Assembly (NCBI GenBank): GCA_002839095.1
Contig: PGXL01000001.1
Location: 62,001 to 126,000, forward strand
Source of the DNA: Tenericutes bacterium HGW-Tenericutes-2
GTDB lineage: Bacteria; Bacillota_I; Bacilli_A; Acholeplasmatales; Acholeplasmataceae
DNA: 64,000 nt
Reading direction: 5' to 3'
Position 1 is the stretch's first letter; every line of letters starts with the position of its first letter. The translations under genes and the position numbers were made by a program. The notes under the pieces are model-generated. The model was not told where the DNA came from, did not search any database, and saw only the letters and a program-made list of their open reading frames with translations. Positions 33,220 to 41,151 of this stretch are shown here, piece after piece.

Positions 33220-34602
33220 TTATAAGAAGAGTATGCTTAATAGTAATATGCCAATAATTGAACTTATACCAGAAATAAGTGTGCCTAATGTTTGTGTCTT
33301 ATAGCCTTGATCTGGAGTCATTCCACTCATGTTAGTAACAACCCAGAAATAACTGTCGTTAGCATGAGATACTGTCATTGCACCTGCACCTATAGCCATA
33401 ACAACTAATGCAGCTGAGAATGGAGTAACGAATCCTAGAGCTTGCATAACAGATGCTGGATCAGCATATGTACCCATCATAGCAGCTGTAGTAACGATTG
33501 CAACTGTTGATGAACCCTGAGCGATCTTAAGGATAGCAGCAACGATGAATGGGAATAGAATACCTAAAACCTTAAGTGCATCTGCATTACCACTAACAAA
33601 AGCAACTACGCCTGCATCAGCAATAACTTTACCTAATACACCACCAGCAGCGGTAATAAATAGAATTGGACCAACAATCTTAAGATTTTCGTTAGTTAAG
33701 AAATTGAAATCTTTAATCTTATCTGTTGTATAGAGTAATATCACACCAAAGATAACACCTATTGATAATGCAATAATTGGATGTCCGATGAATCCCCAGA
33801 ATGGAAGTGAAGTCCATGCTAATACTTTAGCAATTGTACCCATAGCCATCGCTAAGATTGGAACAATAATTGGAGCAAATGACAACCATGCATTTGGAAG
33901 TTTACCATAGCTTGCTCTTAATTTAGCAAAAGCTTCTGCAGCAGCATTTGGATTAACATCATCATCAGCATCTGCTTCTATCTTAACTTTCTTGCCAATA
34001 TAAAGTGCAAAGAAATATGAAGGGATTAAAGCAAATACAGAAACTTAAGCACCAACACCCATAACGAGTAATAAGCTAGTACCTAAACCGACTGAGTTTG
34101 CAGCAGCAATTGGACCTGGTGTTGGTGGGATAAACACGTGAGATGCATAAAGACCAAGAGATAGAGCAACTGCCATTGCTACAGATGACTTTTTAGTCAT
34201 CTTACTCATTGATTTTCTAATTGGGTCTAGAATAATAAACCCTGAGTCACAGAATACTGGAATGGATACGATCCAACCCATAATCATCATTGCCATTTCA
34301 GGATGTTTTTTACCAACAACCTTAACAACTGTGTCAGCAATTGTTAATGCTGCGCCAGTCTTTTCAACGATGAAACCGATTAATGCCCCTAAGATGATAA
34401 CAATACCGATACCTGACATAATATTACCGAATCCAGCAGCAATTGTTCCAGGAACATTAGCAATTGGAAGCGAGAATAATGCAAGCACGATGGATACAGC
34501 CATAATCGCGATAAATGGATGTATCTTTAATTTTGAAATCATTAGGATCATTACCACAATAGCGATAATTAAACCTACAAATAACCAAATCCCAGTTAAC
34601 AT
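33220..34602 (-). pseudogene. gntP: GntP-family gluconate/glycerate permease interrupted by one in-frame TAA
   Basis: Read through the stop, the frame gives about 460 residues, a normal GntP-family length, with hydrophobic segments throughout. The first 185 residues include the family regions IIILGALIGFIVEKTGAA, IPVFCDSGFIIL and HVFIPPTPGPIAAAN. At 34047-34045 a TAA stop follows GVGA, and the same frame continues without shift (VSVFALIPSYFF...) to 33220. One base (TTA to TAA) would explain it. AGGAGG precedes the ATG at 34602. The downstream part has an ATG at 33885 but no evident ribosome site. Pseudogene, sequencing error or readthrough are all possible; both parts are otherwise undecayed. 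Confidence 0.8.
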
Positions 34603-34693
34603 GGTTTTTAAACCTCCTATTTTTTGTTGAATGGGTTTTAAAATCTAGTTTAATTATATGGAAAATGATAACCCTTTCATATAGTATAGAAAA

Positions 34694-34720
34694 CAAAAAA
34701 AGGTACCATTTTTAGGTACC
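34694..34720 (-). terminator. cdaR terminator
   Basis: GGTACC (34702-34707) and GGTACC (34715-34720) form a stem with a seven-base loop; eight T follow on the minus strand. The gntP -10 (TATAAT, 34658-34653, poor -35) lies just downstream, so the permease has its own, probably activated, promoter. Confidence 0.8.
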
Positions 34721-34735
34721 TGTAACATTTTTTCT

Positions 34736-35872
34736 TTATTTTTCTGACTGTAGAGAGTCATAAATCTTGATTGCTATAACAAACATATAAGATAAACTAA
34801 TCTTTCTTGGATCAAAACCAGTTAACATGTATATTTTATTTAGTCTATATTGAAGTGTGTTTTTATGAATGAATAGCTCTTGACTCGCATCATTAATTGA
34901 TCCTTCGCATGCGTAAAACACTCTTAATATATCAATATATTCTTTAATATCTGATTGGCTCGATTGATTAAAGAACTTCTCAAGGAAGTCTTCCTTATAT
35001 TTAGAAAGCATGGTATTGATGAATATGTCAAAATTGACTACATCATAGATATTAATATTTTCATTGGATTTGATGCTTGCTTGAAGAGCAGTGTTTGCAT
35101 TTTTAAATGATACTTTAATAGGTTTAGGGTCGTCAGAATCAATTCCTATGAATATTTTGCATTTGAAATGCTCTGTAACAATGATTTCAATTTCTTTAGC
35201 AATCATTTTAATCTCTTCATCTGGAATTCTATTGAATACACAAATGAACAAGGTTGATGTTCTAAATAGAAAGGATTGTGGATAGGACTTTAGGTGATTT
35301 CTTAAACGATGAGAGATATCAGTTTGTAATTGATCGCTCGCTGATGAATTGTCTGCTTTTTTGACTGAGAAAACGAGCACTCTTTTTGCACTATGGGTAT
35401 CAATTCCAAGCATTTGAGCGCGTGCCTTAAACTCCTGTGGATGATTGGTATCATATCTACCAAATATCCATTCCTCTAAAAATCGATCTTTAGCCTTTTG
35501 TTCGATATTTTTTTGCTCTCTGACATAGGTATCTAATAGTAAAACTTCAGTCATCTTCTTAATGATTTGACCATATTTGAAAACTTCTTCACTTCTTCCT
35601 GTTAAACCGATGACACCAATGATTTCATTATTGAATTCTATCGGAAGATTGATACCATTTTTAGCTCCTACATATTCATCATTGGCTTCAATAAGTAGTT
35701 CTTTAAGTTTTTCTTTGATAATTCTTACGGCACCACCATGGGTGGTTCCAATACGGTTGGGATCGGTAGAGGATATAATGATCCCGTTGATATCCATAAT
35801 GTTAATATGATGGTCCATAACCTTGGATAGTTGATCAACAATTTGTTCTGCAACACTGCTTGATAGTAGCAT
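34736..35872 (-). CDS. cdaR: CdaR-family sugar-acid-responsive regulator
   Basis: 378 residues. N-terminal putative sugar diacid recognition domain (residues 1-130: VAEQIVDQLSKVMDHHINIMD, ISSTDPNRIGTTHGGA, GLTGRSEEV) and a C-terminal PucR/CdaR helix-turn-helix (INDASQELFIHKNTLQYRLNKI). The family activates glycerate, glucarate or galactarate genes in response to the acid. Located just upstream of gntP and garK in the same orientation but separated by a terminator. AAGGAG upstream of the ATG. Confidence 0.9.
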   Translation of the reverse strand: MLLSSSVAEQIVDQLSKVMDHHINIMDINGIIISSTDPNRIGTTHGGAVRIIKEKLKELLIEANDEYVGAKNGINLPIEFNNEIIGVIGLTGRSEEVFKYGQIIKKMTEVLLLDTYVREQKNIEQKAKDRFLEEWIFGRYDTNHPQEFKARAQMLGIDTHSAKRVLVFSVKKADNSSASDQLQTDISHRLRNHLKSYPQSFLFRTSTLFICVFNRIPDEEIKMIAKEIEIIVTEHFKCKIFIGIDSDDPKPIKVSFKNANTALQASIKSNENINIYDVVNFDIFINTMLSKYKEDFLEKFFNQSSQSDIKEYIDILRVFYACEGSINDASQELFIHKNTLQYRLNKIYMLTGFDPRKISLSYMFVIAIKIYDSLQSEK

Positions 35873-35939
35873 AAATTGACTCCTTTAAATTAAGTCTTTC
35901 TATTTGACTTCATTCTATCACAAAAGATAATTGAATCCA

Positions 35940-35962
35940 TAAAAAAACGGATTTCTCCGTTT
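35940..35962 (-). terminator. ars operon terminator
   Basis: AAACGGA (35945-35951) pairs with TCCGTTT (35956-35962), loop TTTC; minus-strand T-run follows. Confidence 0.8.
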
Positions 35963-36382
35963 CTATTGAATATCTATTTCTTTGTTTTCAATTCTTTTGC
36001 GTAATAAAAGCAGTTTTTCTTTAATCACTTCTGCTGTATGTAGAAAAGCTTCATCTGGTAATCCCGTTGGATCATCTAATCCCCAGTCTTCTCGATGCTG
36101 AGTAGGAATAAATGGACATTCAACGTTGCAGCCCATAGTAACCAATACATCAAGCTCTTGAGGGATATCATCAAGTAGTTTAGATTTTTGAGTTTGATTC
36201 ATATCTACATTGTATAAATCCTTAATGATTCTAACAGCATCTTGATTGATTCTAGGCTTTGTTTCAGTACCTGCACTATATGCTTCAAAGAAATCTGAAG
36301 CAAGCTCTTTTGTAATGGCTTCTGCCATTTGACTTCTACAGCTATTATGAACACATACGAATGCGATTTTAAGTTTCTTCAT
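35963..36382 (-). CDS. arsC: Arsenate reductase ArsC, low-molecular-weight phosphatase type
   Basis: 139 residues. The P-loop Cys10-X5-Arg16 (CVHNSCRS) and the later MGCNVECPF with its cysteine pair give the Cys triad of thioredoxin-coupled ArsC, as in Bacillus and Staphylococcus; DWGLDDPTG is the family's Asp loop. Reduces arsenate to arsenite, which Acr3 then exports. Last gene of the ars operon, overlapping the end of acr3 by 14 bases. Confidence 0.93.
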   Translation of the reverse strand: MKKLKIAFVCVHNSCRSQMAEAITKELASDFFEAYSAGTETKPRINQDAVRIIKDLYNVDMNQTQKSKLLDDIPQELDVLVTMGCNVECPFIPTQHREDWGLDDPTGLPDEAFLHTAEVIKEKLLLLRKRIENKEIDIQ

Positions 36383-37421
36383 AATTCAACTCTCCTTTTG
36401 GAAACCAATTCTTGGTTTTATTTGCTATCTTAACTAACATTAACATGACTGGAACTTCTACCAACACACCAACAATTGTTGCTAATGCAACTCCCGGGTT
36501 TAAAGGGAATAGTGCAACCGCGACTGCAACTGCTAGTTCAAAGAAATTACTTGCTCCGATCATACCTGCTGGAGCTGCTACATCATGTGTAAGTTTTAAG
36601 GCTCTTGCTCCAAAATAAGCAATAAAGAATATTAAGAATGTTTGAATAATCAGTGGGATACTGATTAAGATAATGTGTAAAGGATTATCGATAATCAAAT
36701 CACTTTGAAGTGAGAAGATTAAAACCAAGGTTAAGAGTAGTCCACTCACTGTTATTTTACTAAATTTCGGAACAAATCTTGTGTTGAAGAACTCAAGACC
36801 TTTATTTTTAATCATGAAATATCTTGTTAGAGAGGCCGCGACTAAAGGAACCACTACAAATAGGAATACTGATAAAAAGAGGGTTAGCCATGGAACAGTG
36901 ATGCCTCCAATGCCTAATAGTAATCCAACTATGGGGACGAATAGTATTAAGATAATTAAATCGTTGGTTGCTACTTGGACTAACGTGTATGCTGGGTTAC
37001 CTCTTGTTAAGCTACTCCATACAAAGACCATCGCTGTACATGGTGCAGCACCTAATAATACTGCTCCTGCTAAATAATCTTGTTGAAGATTAGTTGGAAT
37101 CAGCGTACTAAAGATAACATAGAAGAATAAATATGCAATTCCAAACATAGTAAATGGCTTAATCAACCAATTAACAACCCAAGTCAGATATAAACCCTTT
37201 GGTTTTTTACCTACATTTTTCACCGAAGTGAAATCTACCTTAAGCATCATTGGATAAATCATCACCCATATTAAAATACCGATTGGTATATTGACACTTG
37301 CAATCTCAAATCTGCTTAAAAAGTCTGGAATTGCCGGGATGAATCTACCGATCAAAACACCAATTCCCATACATATTAAAACAAATAACGTTAAATATTT
37401 TTCAAAAAATCCTATTTTCAT
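36369..37421 (-). CDS. acr3: Arsenite efflux transporter Acr3
   Basis: 350-residue membrane protein of the BASS superfamily with about ten hydrophobic segments. Acr3 signatures: LIWVMIYPMMLKVDF near the N-terminus, GAAPCTAMVFVWSSL with the conserved Cys in segment four, and AAPAGMIGASNFFELAVA in the later half. Exports arsenite (and perhaps antimonite). Between the thioredoxin-like gene and arsC. Confidence 0.93.
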   Translation of the reverse strand: MKIGFFEKYLTLFVLICMGIGVLIGRFIPAIPDFLSRFEIASVNIPIGILIWVMIYPMMLKVDFTSVKNVGKKPKGLYLTWVVNWLIKPFTMFGIAYLFFYVIFSTLIPTNLQQDYLAGAVLLGAAPCTAMVFVWSSLTRGNPAYTLVQVATNDLIILILFVPIVGLLLGIGGITVPWLTLFLSVFLFVVVPLVAASLTRYFMIKNKGLEFFNTRFVPKFSKITVSGLLLTLVLIFSLQSDLIIDNPLHIILISIPLIIQTFLIFFIAYFGARALKLTHDVAAPAGMIGASNFFELAVAVAVALFPLNPGVALATIVGVLVEVPVMLMLVKIANKTKNWFPKGELNYEET

Positions 37422-37430
37422 AAATACTCC

Positions 37431-37670
37431 TTATATAGCGTTTTGAATAAAGCTTTTCACTTCATCTAATGTAGGTACTCTACCATAAGAAACTATCTTA
37501 TTGTTAATTACAAGTCCAGGAGTTTTTAGTATCCCAGCGTTAGCAATTTCCATCATGTCAGTAACATAAATAAGATTAGCCTCTTTGTTTAAATCACGAA
37601 GCGCTAATTCAGCTAGTTGATGTAATCTTTTACAGTTTGCACATCCAGATCCTAATACTTTGATTTCCAT
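37431..37670 (-). CDS. Thioredoxin-like small redox protein
   Basis: 79 residues with CxxC at Cys10-Cys13 (GCANCKRL) and the cis-Pro region ILKTPGLVINNKIVSYGRVP. Belongs to the small redox-active disulfide (TM0996/MTH895-like) group, often found beside YraQ-type permeases and ars genes. Probably hands electrons to ArsC or binds metal thiol adducts for the neighbouring permease; partner choice is inferred from context. GGAGG-like site upstream. Confidence 0.88.
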   Translation of the reverse strand: MEIKVLGSGCANCKRLHQLAELALRDLNKEANLIYVTDMMEIANAGILKTPGLVINNKIVSYGRVPTLDEVKSFIQNAI

Positions 37671-37688
37671 TATAATATTCCTCCCTTC

Positions 37689-38726
37689 TTATATAAGTAA
37701 ATAACTAAAAGCGTTAAATAAATAACCAACAATAAGTATACCTATAGTGACAGTACCCACAAACATAAATAACAACTTAGGCTTAACAACTTTTTTAATC
37801 ATAATGATGGATGGAAGAGATAATGCAGTAACTGCCATCATAAATGCTAATACGGTACCAATTCCAACACCCTTAGATACGAGCGCTTCTGCAATAGGTA
37901 GAGTCCCAAAAATATCTGCATACATTGGAATACCTAGGAGAGTAGCTATTAAAACTGAGAATATATTGTCATTACCTAAAACCTTTGATATAAACTCTTC
38001 TGGAATAACTCCGTGAATGATAGCACCAATACCAACACCAATCAATATATAAATCCAAACTTTTTTAATAATTTCTTTAACCTGATCTATTGAATAATTG
38101 ACACGTTCTTTTTTGGTCATTTGGTATTCTTCCATAGGTTCTATTTCACAACCGATAGGTGCCACAGTTCTTTTCATCACAAAGTCTTCAACATATCTTT
38201 CCATTTTAAAGAAACTGATTAAGCTACCACCAATGACTGCGATGATTAGTCCTACGACGACATAAGCGATTGCTACTTTCCAGTTAAATATACTAGCTAA
38301 AAGAATGACTGAGGCTAAATCAACAAGTGGTGATGAGATCAAAAACGAAAATGTTACACCAATAGGTAATCCTGCTTTAGTAAATCCGATAAAGATAGGA
38401 ATGGATGAACAGGAACAAAATGGTGTTACTGTTCCTAGTAGTGCACCAATCGTGTTTGCTCCTACACCCTTGTGATTCGCTAATATTCTTCTTGTACGTT
38501 CTGGTGAGAAAAACGATTGAACGTAGGATGCGATAAAGATTAATACTGCGAGTAAAATTAAAATCTTTATGACATCATAAACAAAGAATGATAAGCTTTC
38601 AAAAAGCATAGATTCCTTATCAAGCCCTAATAAATCCCCAAAAAACCACCGAACTGTGTCATCTAGCCACACCATTTTAAGTAATTGATCGTTTAAAAAT
38701 CCAAAGAAGTCTTTTATGATTTGCAT
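37689..38726 (-). CDS. YraQ/DUF318-family permease
   Basis: 345 residues with about eight hydrophobic segments in two halves. TPFCSCSSIPIFIGF in the first half is the hallmark of the family (a conserved CSCSS loop), and GIPMYADIFGTLPIAEAL its counterpart in the second. Members commonly lie in arsR operons with small thioredoxin-like proteins and are thought to move arsenic-thiol or methylarsenical compounds. The start overlaps the arsR end by 13 bases. Confidence 0.85.
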   Translation of the reverse strand: MQIIKDFFGFLNDQLLKMVWLDDTVRWFFGDLLGLDKESMLFESLSFFVYDVIKILILLAVLIFIASYVQSFFSPERTRRILANHKGVGANTIGALLGTVTPFCSCSSIPIFIGFTKAGLPIGVTFSFLISSPLVDLASVILLASIFNWKVAIAYVVVGLIIAVIGGSLISFFKMERYVEDFVMKRTVAPIGCEIEPMEEYQMTKKERVNYSIDQVKEIIKKVWIYILIGVGIGAIIHGVIPEEFISKVLGNDNIFSVLIATLLGIPMYADIFGTLPIAEALVSKGVGIGTVLAFMMAVTALSLPSIIMIKKVVKPKLLFMFVGTVTIGILIVGYLFNAFSYLLI

Positions 38727-39001
38727 GTTGTCTCCATATTTTTTAAATTGATAAGAAATTCAATCATTTTGTCTATTTTTTCTTTATCTACGTGATGCTT
38801 AACCCAATTTCCATCTTTATATGCAGTTGTTATGCCTGCATCTGTTAATGTTTTTAGATGATAGGATAATGTGGGTTGTTTAATTGTTAGTTTATCAATC
38901 AATGTACATCCGCAGGTTTCACCTTGAATTAAAAGTTCAAGAATCTTCAACCTGTTATCATCTGATAATGCTTTAAATAGTAAGGCATAATCTAATTCCA
39001 T
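38714..39001 (-). CDS. arsR: ArsR-type metalloid-responsive repressor
   Basis: 95-residue winged-helix repressor. N-terminal helix ALLFKALSDDNRLKILELL, the metalloid-site motif ETC30GC32 in place of the textbook ELCVCDL, recognition helix QPTLSYHLKTLTDAGI, and a wing YKDGNWVKHHV. A further Cys near the C-terminus (TTCKS) may complete the As(III) site. First gene of arsR-permease-trx-acr3-arsC; likely autoregulated through the tandem repeat overlapping its promoter. Confidence 0.93.
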   Translation of the reverse strand: MELDYALLFKALSDDNRLKILELLIQGETCGCTLIDKLTIKQPTLSYHLKTLTDAGITTAYKDGNWVKHHVDKEKIDKMIEFLINLKNMETTCKS

Positions 39002-39023
39002 ATACGTCCTCCTTAGCTATATC

Positions 39024-39080
39024 GATATTTATCTATATTGATATTCATCTATATTATAGCATACTGTAATGATATGTCAA
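39024..39080 (-). promoter_or_regulatory. ars promoter with tandem-repeat operator
   Basis: Minus strand TTGACA (39080-39075), 16-base spacer, TATAAT (39058-39053). Two 16-base direct repeats, GATATTTATCTATATT (39024-39039) and GATATTCATCTATATT (39040-39055), differ in one base and cover the -10 and the start point, the expected place for ArsR repression. Confidence 0.75.
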
Positions 39081-39110
39081 GAATAACTATCAGTTTTTTA
39101 CCTGTTATTT

Positions 39111-39143
39111 ACTAAAAAAAACAACCACGCTTTGTGGTTGTTT
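39111..39143 (-). terminator. CBS-protein gene terminator
   Basis: ACAACCAC (39121-39128) pairs with GTGGTTGT (39134-39141), extended by A-T pairs; minus-strand T-run follows. Confidence 0.85.
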
Positions 39144-39174
39144 GCTGAAATAGTTTTTAATTGATAACAATTAA

Positions 39175-39588
39175 TTATAAGACCATAAAATTATGTTCAA
39201 AGAAATAATCTAATAATGTTTTTCTTGTGATAATTCCAACAAATGTGTCATTATGATCAATTACTGGAACAAAATTCTCATTAGAAGCCTTAGATAATAG
39301 CATAGGCATGGTTGCACTTACGCTTACGGGTTCATAATCTCTATGTCTTTTAACCTCGGATACTAAATACTTGGCTAGATTATCAGAATTTAAGCAGTCT
39401 ACATTCTTAATAACAAACTGAAGGATATCACCTTCTGTTAATGTTCCTACATACTTTTGATCCTTAGTGATAACAGGTATCGATGTATACCGATGTTTTG
39501 TCATTGTTATCAAGGCATCACCTAAAGATTGATCGTCATAAACTACTGTTGTCTCATAAAATGGTTTTAAGAAGGATGTTATGTTCAT
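39175..39588 (-). CDS. CBS-pair domain protein
   Basis: 137 residues made almost wholly of two CBS motifs: LGDALITMTKHRYTSIPVIT..YVGTLTEGDIL and MPMLLSKASNENFVPVID..FVGIITRKTLLDYF. Such stand-alone pairs bind adenine nucleotides and act as energy or ligand sensors; the partner is unknown. AGGAG precedes the ATG. Monocistronic with its own terminator, just upstream of (and transcribed toward) the ars promoter. Confidence 0.85.
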   Translation of the reverse strand: MNITSFLKPFYETTVVYDDQSLGDALITMTKHRYTSIPVITKDQKYVGTLTEGDILQFVIKNVDCLNSDNLAKYLVSEVKRHRDYEPVSVSATMPMLLSKASNENFVPVIDHNDTFVGIITRKTLLDYFFEHNFMVL

Positions 39589-39660
39589 CGTTTTTCTCCT
39601 GTTATTTTTATTTTCATACTTATATTATACTATATTTGGAATTATTTTGATTAGATATAG

Positions 39661-39700
39661 ATAAAAAATGAATGGGCACCTAGTTTCACTAGCTACCCAC
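39661..39700 (-). terminator. hsp20 terminator
   Basis: TGGG/CCCA (39673-39676 with 39696-39699) and CTAG/CTAG inner helix, then on the minus strand TTCATTTTTT. Confidence 0.65.
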
Positions 39701-39743
39701 TCACTTAAGATTCTTGATGTAAATACTTTAAAAATTGTAAATC

Positions 39744-40187
39744 TTACTTAATCTGAATTCTTGTCTTTTGTTCAATTTGAGTAGCTTTTGGAGCTTTAAT
39801 AGTTAATATACCATCTTTTAGCTCTGCTTCAATTTGTTCAGTGACAAGATCACCTAGGTTAATTGCACGCTTCATGGATGTAAATTTTCGTTCACGATGA
39901 ATGTAGTTATTTTTTTCTTCTTTCTTTTCTTCTTCACGATTCACAGAAATCATTAGTTGACCATCTTGATAGTTTAATTCGATCTCTTCATTTTTGATTC
40001 CAGGTAGATCTGCTTCAACTGTGAAGAAATCCCCTTCATCCTTGACATCGATTTTAAAGGTGTCACGACGAAGATTTCTGTTTGGATAGAAGCTGTCGTT
40101 GAAGAATTCATCGATCATGTTAAAGAAATCATCCTTTTCATCTGCTCGACGTACTAAACTTCGGTTAAATGGTGTTAAACCAAGCAT
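39744..40187 (-). CDS. Small heat-shock protein, Hsp20 family
   Basis: 147 residues: short N-terminus, alpha-crystallin domain (FKIDVKDEGDFFTVEADLPGI through LKDGILTIKAPKA with the canonical DGxLxI strand) and a C-terminal TRIQIK that carries the I-x-I anchor. ATP-independent holdase for unfolding proteins. The ORF opens at 40241, but that is upstream of the predicted transcript start, and AGGAGGCG fits the ATG at 40187. A CIRCE element lies between promoter and gene. Confidence 0.93.
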   Translation of the reverse strand: MLGLTPFNRSLVRRADEKDDFFNMIDEFFNDSFYPNRNLRRDTFKIDVKDEGDFFTVEADLPGIKNEEIELNYQDGQLMISVNREEEKKEEKNNYIHRERKFTSMKRAINLGDLVTEQIEAELKDGILTIKAPKATQIEQKTRIQIK

Positions 40188-40209
40188 ATTTTTCGCCTCC
40201 TTTTTTTTA

Positions 40210-40274
40210 TTGGCACTTGATGTATTAGAGTGCCATTTCAATTATATTTTACTACTGAAAAAAATGATTGTCAA
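40210..40274 (-). promoter_or_regulatory. hsp20 promoter with CIRCE operator
   Basis: Minus strand TTGACA (40274-40269), 17-base spacer, TAAAAT (40251-40246). At 40210-40236 TTGGCACTT-N9-GAGTGCCAT is a CIRCE inverted repeat (consensus TTAGCACTC-N9-GAGTGCTAA), bound by HrcA and placed just after the start point. Confidence 0.82.
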
Positions 40275-40324
40275 TATTTTTGATTCACTTTTTTTTCGAT
40301 TTTTTTTATTTTTTGATTAGGTGA

Positions 40325-40365
40325 AATAAAAATGACTGTATGAGGTTGTAGGCTCAATACAGTCA
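40325..40365 (-). terminator. Terminator of the DUF4349 cassette
   Basis: TGACTGTA/TACAGTCA (40333-40340 with 40358-40365) with inner TGAG/CTCA; minus-strand ATTTTTATTTC follows. Confidence 0.75.
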
Positions 40366-40402
40366 ATTAAATCCAATAATCTGTTGTTTTTTCTAATACT
40401 GT

Positions 40403-40633
40403 TTATCTTCTTCTTGAGTAATTCCCCATCGCTATTACACTCAAAAGAAGGATAATTATTGTTGGTGCTAAAAGTTGCCAAACAACCCCTAGGTATAAAT
40501 AAAGTGCAGCTGAAATATTTTCTGATTGAAAAACTTGGTTAATTCCATTAATCAATTCGATATTCGCCATGACTGCAGTAATTAGGATAATCATGCTGAT
40601 AACAAAGAAAATAAACCCTATTATTTTTCTCAT
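40403..40633 (-). CDS. Small two-span membrane protein
   Basis: 76 residues with hydrophobic segments at about 4-24 and 43-67, ending in a basic tail YSRRR. Starts 18 bases after the preceding gene and is followed by the operon terminator. GGAGAAG lies upstream of the ATG. No family recognised. Third and last of a three-gene cassette with the DUF4349 lipoprotein and a PH-like membrane protein. Confidence 0.6.
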   Translation of the reverse strand: MRKIIGFIFFVISMIILITAVMANIELINGINQVFQSENISAALYLYLGVVWQLLAPTIIILLLSVIAMGNYSRRR

Positions 40634-40650
40634 ATGCTTCTCCAGTTTAC

Positions 40651-41124
40651 CTATATATTATAGTCAACAATATGCTTGTTGTTTTTTGTGTTTAACTTCA
40701 TAATTTTGTGTGCAACTTCTTCACATTCTGATATAACCACTGTTGTTTCATATCTTTTATCTGCAGTATGCACAGTTAAGCGGCCAAATGTATAAGTCAT
40801 ATTTCTACTTCTGATGCGTCTTGGTGCTACATGAACAATAGAGTTTAACTGAATTTTGATTACAGTATCAGGTTCATTGATATAAAGATATTCTCCATCA
40901 CATTCAATCGCATTTGTTGGTTTACTTTTAATTGATATTAAAATGATTCCCATGATAATCATCATTATTAATGAGCCAATTAAGAGAGCTTGTACTTCAT
41001 CTCTAGTGTCTTGTCCTTGTAGTTTCATTAGGAGTGAAAAGATAAACACAATCAATGATACAACAAAAAAAGATCCATAGATAAAACTATTTCCTTTGGA
41101 TTTTACACCAATCACTTCTTTCAT
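40651..41124 (-). CDS. Membrane protein with PH-like C-terminal domain
   Basis: 157 residues. Two hydrophobic segments (about 13-33 and 45-63), then a beta-rich cytoplasmic domain (AIECDGEYLYINEPDTVIKIQLNSIVHV, TYTFGRLTVHTADKRYETTVV, a final helix) that resembles bacterial PH-type domains (YdbS/YdjM-like), though the match is by pattern only. Located between the DUF4349 lipoprotein and the small two-span protein in one transcript. Function unknown. Confidence 0.6.
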   Translation of the reverse strand: MKEVIGVKSKGNSFIYGSFFVVSLIVFIFSLLMKLQGQDTRDEVQALLIGSLIMMIIMGIILISIKSKPTNAIECDGEYLYINEPDTVIKIQLNSIVHVAPRRIRSRNMTYTFGRLTVHTADKRYETTVVISECEEVAHKIMKLNTKNNKHIVDYNI

Positions 41125-41151
41125 ATTCCCACCCTTTTAATTTTTTATTCT

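Noticed and set aside
33220-33885. Second half of gntP as an independent gene
   Set aside because: Same frame as the first half, no ribosome site before the internal ATG, and it lacks the N-terminal half needed for a GntP-family fold.
34262-34630. 122-codon ORF on the plus strand opposite gntP
   Set aside because: Antisense reading of hydrophobic codons; it runs past the gntP ribosome site and shows no start signal.
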